From a virus, in the IMG/VR virus record IMGVR_UViG_3300008107_001271, positions 1-27,539 of that record: 27,539 nucleotides of DNA; one strand, given 5' to 3'. The position numbers and the translations under genes are program-made. Below the pieces are notes generated by a model that saw nothing but the letters and a program-made list of their open reading frames with translations, ran no database searches and was not told where the DNA came from. Below are positions 1 through 8,400 of the stretch, piece by piece (the stretch's first letter is position 1; each line of letters opens with the position of its first letter).

Positions 1-1973
1 TTAACTAAAACTTCTTTTAAAGTAAAAGAAGACTCAGAGTTGTCAGTAGTAAATATTCCAGTTTCTGAATTCCATTTTTTACCCGACCACTCGGCCCTTA
101 AAGAATCAGTATTAACTTTATGATTTAAATCTGCATCATCAAATACTGCATTAAAAACATTTCTTTGTTTAATTCTATACACGCCAGTAGGCTTAAAGGT
201 ATTTGGTTTTGCAAGTCCTAGATTAGACTGAATGTCTGATTCATTTTTAATCCATTTATGTGCTGTAGCTGGGCTGCCAGATGATGGCTCATAAACAAAT
301 CTAATGGCGTCGTACTCAATTATTTCTTTTTCTAGAATTAAATACCCAGCATAAGAATACAACTGTTGTGCAGCTCCTGAAATTTCTATTGGTCTTAGTT
401 TAATTACCCCATTAGGTGCATCTGTCTCTGCTGTAGCAATCTTTGGCAGATCAGCCATTAGCGCTGCTGCTCCTAGTGTAACTACTGGAGATGTGTATAG
501 GTCGTCTGCGTCACTGTCGTAGTTAGAAGTAAGTTGTGGTCTGTATGTTACTTTAATAGCTTTTACTGACGGAACATTCTCAATAGATATCCCTGCTATA
601 TTTGCTAACTTGCCATCTGATGTGTTGCTGTATCTAAAAGAAGCGTCTGGAGTTTTTGTTGTATTGAATATGTATCCTCTTGGATAAAATTGCAAAACAT
701 CATTGTTATCGAAAACAGCAATAGTTTGTGTGTCTTTACATAAATCTTGTATATGCTCCCATACTGTTTTCTCAGGATCGGTATACCAATAATATGGGGC
801 AACAATAGACGTATCAGATTCTATTAAATTAAACTTATAATTAGAAAATCCAACTGAATCCATATCTTTTGTTACAATATCGGGAGGCTTAATATATTGA
901 AGCTCTCTTGCACCATCTAGTGCATTTATAGAAACTTCTCCAAATTCGTCTACCTCGTATGAGTCAAGATAGAAAACTCCTAGATTAATTTTTTCTGATT
1001 CTACCACCACGTATGGTTTAATTGTAATATTTTCGTATAGACTTAATTTGTTTTTATTAAAAGGATTAGTTTTATCATAATTGTCGTAAGACCTGTCATA
1101 TGCGTTTAAACTAAGTCTTAAATAATTTGCTGTAACGTCTCCAACTGGGACCAGCCCATTTATTGAATCTGATGAATTTTGAGATATATTAAATGACTCA
1201 ACTATGCTAGTTACATCTTTTACTAGCCTTGCAGATACTTCAATGACTCCTAGGTACCCGCCCGAAATACTAATTGTATTAATTTGTAGTTTTAGTCCAC
1301 TTAGGTTTACCCCTTCAGAAATAGTAGATGGTTCTGTTTCTGACCAAGAAGAACCGTTGTAGTATAGATTTACTATGCCGTTGTCTGGACAAGTTGTGCC
1401 AGTATATATTAGGGATTCTAAGCCAGACAAGTCAAGCATCTTAACCGTCCAAGACGTAGGCTTGGAGTGTGATGTTTCAAATTTAACAACAATTTTATTT
1501 GTAGCAGCAGTTTTAACTGCTGGGTAGGACACTGATAATATACAGTTAGATAAAATTGTTCCTGCAGCTTTAGGGGTTACCCAATATTTATAGGCTGTCT
1601 TTATTCCAGAAAAATACAACCTTCTATTTAATTCTTTTGCTGATGCATAAGTTTTTGCACTTGCTGATCCGCTAGCGGCAAGGGTTGTGCTCAGGCTTGG
1701 ATCCGATACAATCATATATTGAATTCCCGCTACCTTTGGTCGCCTTGGGTCAATAATACTTTTAATTGGAAATAACTTTTCAAAAGGCTTATACTGATAC
1801 CCACCTTGAGAGGCTGGAGCGGTAAGGGTTGCCGTTATAACGCCTTCTGGGGCCGTTACAGACACTCCTGATATCAAGTCGTTCATATTATACTCAATGT
1901 GACACCCGTTGGTCACAGATACGTTTACGGCCTTATTTAGGGCATTCGTAGTATTTGAAGATACCTGTATCAT
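1..1973 (-). CDS. Tail hub / tail-associated (Tal-like) protein, partial (C-terminus outside window)
   Basis: An open frame of 657 codons runs from an ATG at 1971-1973 off the left edge with no stop. The ATG overlaps the preceding stop (TAATG). The position, after tape measure and Dit-position genes, is where siphophages encode the hub that closes the tail and carries the fibres. Residues about 400-470 (TVWEHIQDLCKD, then FYPRGYIF and VKAIKVTYRP) look like the conserved hub/baseplate domain of Tal- or gp27-like proteins. Residues about 515-555 (IKLRPIEISGAAQQLY, YAGYLILEKEIIEYDAIRF) continue the pattern. A beta-rich stretch at about 150-245, with two cysteines flanking a Trp/Tyr-rich strand, could be an inserted carbohydrate-binding-like sandwich. 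Hub assignment rests on position and these weak motifs; any lytic domain would lie outside the window. Confidence 0.7.
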   Translation of the reverse strand, partial: MIQVSSNTTNALNKAVNVSVTNGCHIEYNMNDLISGVSVTAPEGVITATLTAPASQGGYQYKPFEKLFPIKSIIDPRRPKVAGIQYMIVSDPSLSTTLAASGSASAKTYASAKELNRRLYFSGIKTAYKYWVTPKAAGTILSNCILSVSYPAVKTAATNKIVVKFETSHSKPTSWTVKMLDLSGLESLIYTGTTCPDNGIVNLYYNGSSWSETEPSTISEGVNLSGLKLQINTISISGGYLGVIEVSARLVKDVTSIVESFNISQNSSDSINGLVPVGDVTANYLRLSLNAYDRSYDNYDKTNPFNKNKLSLYENITIKPYVVVESEKINLGVFYLDSYEVDEFGEVSINALDGARELQYIKPPDIVTKDMDSVGFSNYKFNLIESDTSIVAPYYWYTDPEKTVWEHIQDLCKDTQTIAVFDNNDVLQFYPRGYIFNTTKTPDASFRYSNTSDGKLANIAGISIENVPSVKAIKVTYRPQLTSNYDSDADDLYTSPVVTLGAAALMADLPKIATAETDAPNGVIKLRPIEISGAAQQLYSYAGYLILEKEIIEYDAIRFVYEPSSGSPATAHKWIKNESDIQSNLGLAKPNTFKPTGVYRIKQRNVFNAVFDDADLNHKVNTDSLRAEWSGKKWNSETGIFTTDNSESSFTLKEVLV

Positions 1974-2440
1974 TATACCTCTTCTAGAGAGAGAGAAACA
2001 TCCCAAAACTCTTGAGGGACGGAGGCTGAAGAAGACTTAACGTTTCTTTTTATAACTGTAAAACTACATGAAGTAAATACCATTGAAATAATTTCATCTC
2101 TAGCTGACACTCCGTTGTAAGATATTTTTACCTTAAATGCTCCCTTGCCTTTATTTAAATAAAAAGATTGAATTTCTGAAGCACCCATGCCTCCATCTAC
2201 CGTCATTGTATTATAGGTTGGGAGCATGCTCCAGTTTGCGCTAAATAATTTTTTGTCTGCAATCCAAATTTTTCTAAGGGACCCGTTAGACATTCTCTGT
2301 GTCTTCTCTATTCTTTCTATTTCTAAAGAAGCACTTGATCTATTGTGCTCAGATACCTTTGTCCATGTTGGAGTTACTAGGTCCGTTCCTGTATCAAAAT
2401 ACAGCAAAGATCCTACTGGTAGTGTCATTGGGTAGCTCAT
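1973..2440 (-). CDS. Minor tail protein in the distal-tail (Dit) position
   Basis: This 155-residue protein starts at an ATG overlapping the tape-measure stop (ATGA) and ends overlapping the hub start (TAATG), so the three are probably co-translated. The sequence is beta-rich (SLLYFDTGTDLV, FKVKISYNG, IISMVFTSCSFTVIK, WDVSLSLEEV), with no signal peptide or membrane segment, as expected for a small ring-forming tail-tip protein. In siphophages the gene between tape measure and hub normally encodes the Dit hexamer that joins tube to baseplate. At 155 residues it is shorter than classical Dit proteins and may hold only the tube-like N-terminal ring domain. Function is inferred from position and composition; no diagnostic motif was recognised. 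Confidence 0.6.
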   Translation of the reverse strand: MSYPMTLPVGSLLYFDTGTDLVTPTWTKVSEHNRSSASLEIERIEKTQRMSNGSLRKIWIADKKLFSANWSMLPTYNTMTVDGGMGASEIQSFYLNKGKGAFKVKISYNGVSARDEIISMVFTSCSFTVIKRNVKSSSASVPQEFWDVSLSLEEV

Positions 2441-5400
2441 GTTCTTTTAATACTCACATTCATTGGCGTTCCTACCATTTTAGCATTACTTTTTATACTT
2501 GACTGCAAAAATTCATAGGCGGCAATTTTAGCCTTTGTTATTAATTGATCCTCATTCATTCCTGGGGAAGCATTAATTACTTGGGTGTAATTTATTACTC
2601 CTTGTCCGCCGCCCGAACTCTTCATTGGCTCAAACATTTTTTCCGCTTGCTTTACATCATATCTAGGAGAAGCATACGGGACCTTAGCCATGTTAGGAAT
2701 AATCATTCCGCCGAATGCCATTTCTGGCCCACGGTCTCCAACAATTGTAGGAACCTTTGGATTAAGCTTCATTGTTCCGTATCCAGCTTTTACTGGCTTA
2801 ACACTAAGACCTGCTCCACCCGCATCTCCTACAACCTTCCATTTTTTACCATCTTTGTCTAAAAACTCAACGCCAATCCAAGTAGCACTAGGTCTTCCAT
2901 TTGATGAAGTGCCTGATATTTGTGTTGCTCCCGCTGCAGATAATGTAGACGGATGAACAAAAGTAGAGCCCGAGTATGTACCCGAACCCTGCGGTATTGT
3001 TCTAGGAACAGAGTTAATCTTAGCTGTGGTTTTTGATGAATCCATATCTAGCTTCTTGCCGTTAATAATAACATCCCCAGCCATAGATGTAATCTTAAGT
3101 CCGTTTGCTGCTAATCCCTTTTCTACTGCTCCAGTTACTCCGCCCATCAATGAAAGTGCCTGATCAGCTACGCTAGTTCCTTCTACCCTTGGAGATCTTT
3201 TTAGCTGCAAAGGAGGCTTAACAGCAGTTCCTGGAACTGCTACATTAGATGTTCCAAGTACCGCTGCTGCGTCTTGTCTTCCAGCGTTAGGATTTTCTTC
3301 TGTTCCAGTTTTTATATAATCCTTAAGCTCTTTACCTGCGGCAATTGCATTAAGCGCTAAGGTGGTCATTGCTTGATTAACATCATCAATCTTTTGTCTT
3401 TCTGTAGCAATTTTTTTATTTAGTTTATCTAGTTCACCAGCAGCAATTGCGGCATTGTCGCTAAGCTTCTGTTGGCCATCATTAATTAATTTTATTTTAG
3501 CTTCAAGAGGAGCATTAGCTAGCTTAAGTGCATCTTCAATTGCTTTCTTTTGAGAGTTGTATTGCTGATCTGATTGCAGACCTTGAATGTCTAAACTTGC
3601 TTGCTGTGCGGCTGCGGTGTTTCCCGTAGCTAGGGCAGCTTCGTATGCTGCTTGTGCTTTTGCAATTTGTCTTGCAATGTCTCCCTCTTGCTTTGCGGCG
3701 TCAAGTGCTTTTAGTCTTGACTCTGCAAGCTTGTTGTTAGCATCTATCTGCTTTTGTAAGCCTTTCAGCTGCTCTCTAGTATTGATTTGTTGTCTAGCAG
3801 TTTGTCCTTTTGCTGCATTTTCTAAAACCTTTTGCTGAGCTGTTAGCTTTCCTAGCAATGCATAGTTTTCTTTTAAAAATCCTATTTTGTTTGCTGAGGT
3901 TATTGCTTGAGAGGTTGCATCAGCTACTCTTGAAAGTGTGCTGACGGCTTCTGCGCCTAACTTTGAAAGGTCTCCTGTAAATCCTTTTGCCGCAAGATTC
4001 ATTTTTTCAAAAAGGCTAACAACGGTATCTAGCGGGTTAATAATCTTTTTAAGCTCTGGATTTTGCTTAATCATTTCAGCTCTAGTAGATGCGCTTAAAG
4101 TAGTTCTAGAAGACTCTAGTTTATTTAGTTTCCTAAGCATTTCTTCTTGTGCTTGATATTGTGTTAATACTTTTGTATTACCTGTCTTATCTTCTTTTGC
4201 AGCCTTCTTGCTTTTTTCAATCATGTCAATAATTCCTGCATCTATAGCGGTTAGACCTGTGTTAACAGCTTGTGCACCCTCACGCCCATTTTGTGTTGAA
4301 GCCGTAGCATAACTATTAATTGCAGACTCTGCTGCATCTTGTCCTGTTTTAATATTTCTAAACGCACGATTTCCTACAGTAAAGGCTCCAGCCTTTTCTG
4401 CTTGGTCTGACATTTTAAACATTGCAAATATTTTTTTGCTTGCCTCATCTGCTGATAAGCCAGCGGCCATCAGGGCAGTCTTTATATCTATTGCTACTTG
4501 TGGAAGTTCTGATTCTTTTGACTGATTAATTAATTTAATCTGATCAGTATAAACTTCAGTAACTTCTTTTTTAAGCTTCTTATACTCTTCAATTGTCATA
4601 GATATAGGCATGCCAGCATCTTGCATGCTTTCGTAAAGTAACTGATTTCTTTCTCGTATTGCTTCTATGTTTTTAACTGTATCTGCAAGTTTTGAGTTAT
4701 AATCAGTAAACCTAAGTCCTGCTTTTTTAGCAGCCTCTTCTGTAAATCCGTACTGGGTTACCCCAACTCTTAAATGTTCGTTGTGATCCTTTATTCTCTT
4801 GTTGATAAGAATAAAAGCACCTGTTGCTACAGCAAGTCCTACATTTAATCTTGTAAGACCCATTCCAATTCTTGCTAAAGTTTTTGTTAATGCATTTCCG
4901 TTTTTAGCAGAATTTTGAAGAGCTGCACCATATCTGTTAAGCATTCTTCCGCCCTTGTCACCATATACGGCGTTGCCCAAAGCGTCTTCTCCAATTTTTG
5001 TGGGGCCAACTCTTGTCCCTCTTGATGTAGAGAAGATAGGGGTTTTTGCAGAAGCTGGAATCTTAGACATAAGGCCACCGACTCTGCCTTTTCCTCCTTC
5101 ATTTTGTGTTTGTATCATTGCTGTCATTATCATCTGAGGCAAAATAAATGACAATGTTTGCATTATTGTTTGAAGTAAAGGATTGGCAATTTTGCTAGAA
5201 ATAAGCATTGGGGCCAAAGATGCTCCAAGCATTGCTATGCTCCCTCCTTTTACGTATCCTTGAGGAATAGGTGCTTGATTAGGAACAATGCCTCCAGCAT
5301 TTCTTGGAACAAATATTTCTGGTCCCTTTTCTCCGACAAGATACGGCTTACCAGAGTTTACTGGGCCGCCCATTTCTCTTGGCTGGATTTCAAATATTAA

Positions 5401-8400
5401 CTTCTTTAATGCTTCTGTCATTGGGGTATCTTTTTTAGAATCCCAGTTCAAATACTTCTTTCTTAAAATATCTTTATCAATAGGAGACAACTGACTTAAA
5501 ACTGCTCGATCTCCTATCATATCTGATGCAGCAGATCTAATAACAGAATCTAATACATCTGGCTCAAGCGCATTCTTTAAAGACCCTTTTGCATCTTTAA
5601 CATATCCGTAAGGCTTTTCTTTTGCTAACGCTGCTGCAAACTTATCATAGAATAATTTTTGAGTATGCTTTCTTAATCCTGTATTTGCAAACAGTTTATT
5701 AGCCATATCAATTGATAAAGAGTTAACTCCCCATGGGGCTGACTCATACATACTTGGCTTAGGGGCGCCTGTTGGGCCAAAGCCTGCACCAATTCTATGC
5801 ATTGCTTTACCCTTAAGAACATTACCGATCATTCCGCCAATATTAAATCCATTTGCTTCAGTCTTAAAGTCATTATCAGAAAGACTTACTGCTGCGCCTT
5901 TTTGTCTGCGTTTTAATTCATCAGCAGCAATCATCTTAGCAAGAGCTGCTGGAGTCATTGTTTTTTCTGGTGCTATATTTAATGAGGAATGAACTCCGTG
6001 AAGATCTTGGTAAGTTTGTCTTCTTGCAGTGTCCAATCTTGCAATCATTGCATTATAGACAGCCTTTTCTTCTGAGTTTAAATCAAATCTTCCTACTGTT
6101 TGTTTTAGCTTAGGCAAAGCCCTATTAATTTCTTCAAGCATTCGACTATTATATTGATCAGCATTCATGCCCATAGGAATGTCTGAAGTAGACTCAGCAA
6201 AGAATTTCTTGGCTCCGCTTCCTTTTACACCCATTAAATTAATTAATGCTTGATGCTTAAATGAAGGTATAGTTGCAGAGTAATCTCTTGGCCCTGACGC
6301 TGTTGCAAATACTCCAGCTGGTCCAACATCTGCAAGAATGTTTCCAGAAAGATTGCCCCTTCCTAGATCTTTATCTCCACGTAATGCTGATGCGACTAGT
6401 TGTCTAAAATACTGATCTTCTGTAAACTTGCCATCCTGATTGGCTATAGCAGGATTATATTTGGATTCAAGAGCAAGTAATTTTCTTTTACCCGTTGGGT
6501 CTGTAGGGTCTCTCATAACAACAACTCTTTGATTAGGTGTTTGTAATCCATGTACATCACGAGCAATTTCAGTTGCTCTTATTTCAGCAAGAGCTGCTTT
6601 CTCATCTAGAACTGGCTTAACAAAAACTTTATCTCCACCCTTATTGTAAATGCCACCAATTCCAGCAACAGGGAAACTTCTTCCAGATGTTGGCTCTAGA
6701 AGTTCATCATAATTAGTTACTGGGGATTTGCTAAATCTAGAGTTATCAACTGCTTGACTGGCTTTTTCCATTGCAATTTTTGCTGCTCTTTGAGCGTCTA
6801 CCTGTTTAATAGATTTAGGCATTCCTAAGAATAATCTTCCACCGCCAAATAATCTTTGTGCAAACTTGCCAGGGACCGTACCGCCTTTATTTAACTTAAC
6901 CGATCCAGCAAGAGAAAGTTTTCCACGAACTGGAACCCAAGATTTTCCTGCAATAATTGATTGTAAGAACATTCTAAAAATATCTTTTTGTTTTACTGTA
7001 GGTGCTGGACCCCTTGGCGCAGAGGTTGCAGCTACGAATCTTGTATCGTGTTGAGCTGCTTTTACTATATCGTCTACGGTTCCAGGTACTCCAGTTTTCT
7101 TTACCATTCCTTCAAAATCTTTTATTGCTCCTGCTTGAGTTAAATGAATAACGTCAGGCTGAAAATTTTTGCCTTGAAGTTTTGCGGCTATATCGTTAAA
7201 CGCTGTAGGCATAACTGCTGCAAACCCTGCAAAGCCTCTTGATCCAACTCCACCTAATTTTGCTATTAAAGATCTTCTAAATGCGTGTCCTCTAACGCTT
7301 TCAACTAATCTTCCGCCTGGACCAGTTTTTAGTTTGCCCGTTGCTTTAGGAATTGATTTTAAATCTTCATGAGCATCTAAAAATGCTGGATTGGCTAGCA
7401 TTGCTGCTCTAACTCTGTTCATATATCTATTTAAAGAGTTGTCAGCAGTTAAACCTGCAGCAGTAGCCTGTCTGCCAGTTTTTATTAGCTTTCTGTCTCC
7501 CTTAACATACTGATTATCAAAATCTTCAAGTTGCTTTGTTCTAGTTTTAACCCAATCTTCTGGGGAACCATTTAAATCTTTAGCTGCATCAAAATTAGCA
7601 GATGCAATTTCAATTGCCTTTTTAGTTCCAATTTCTGGTGCAACCCCTAAATACTCTGAAGCATCTAACAGGATAAATCTTGCACGAACATTTTGTTCAT
7701 AGTTTGGATTGTTAATAAAATCATAATACATCTTAATAGCTCTTTTATATTGAGCTTCTGTCATAGGCTTTCTGTGAGGGTGTGGATGACCAGCAGGTCC
7801 ACCAGTATGTCTTCTCGTTCCAGATGTATTTCCTGGGCCTCCGTTTAACTGCAACATTAAGCCTGGATCCTTGCTGGCAATTTCTTCTGGAATAACCGCT
7901 TCTCCAGGTGTGAGAACTACAGGAACCTGCCCTCCATCATTTCTAAATACAGGTCTTCCACCTAGAAGATTTTCAATGATTGGCATATTTCTTTCTGTTG
8001 AAGCTTTATTAATTACAAATGCGCCTGGCTCTGCAGTTGTGTGGTATGTGTCAGTGTTTCCAGTTCCTGGAACAATACCACCCTTTGCAAACTTAGGTTT
8101 TGTTGTTTGAATGTTATACCCTGCGCCCGATGTCTTTACTCCACCCAAGGATCTTGCAATTTTATCTACTATATCTTTTGTTGTTCCCTTATGGAACATT
8201 TCTTTCATATTTGATTTACCAGTTACTGGGTCAACAACAGGCTGTGTTGTTAATGGAACTGTTGTTAAGTTTACAACTCTTCCTTGCCCAGCTGCTATCT
8301 TTTGAGCTGTTTCAGCAAGCATTGCTTCAACTGTTGCATTTAATTGAATTACTTTTAATCTTGCTTCATCTGCTGTTATTTTACTTTGTTGAAGTTGCTT

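Noticed and set aside
2545-2862. Plus-strand frame of 105 codons opposite the tape-measure 3' end
   Set aside because: No SD, no recognisable domain, and fully inside a well-supported gene on the other strand.
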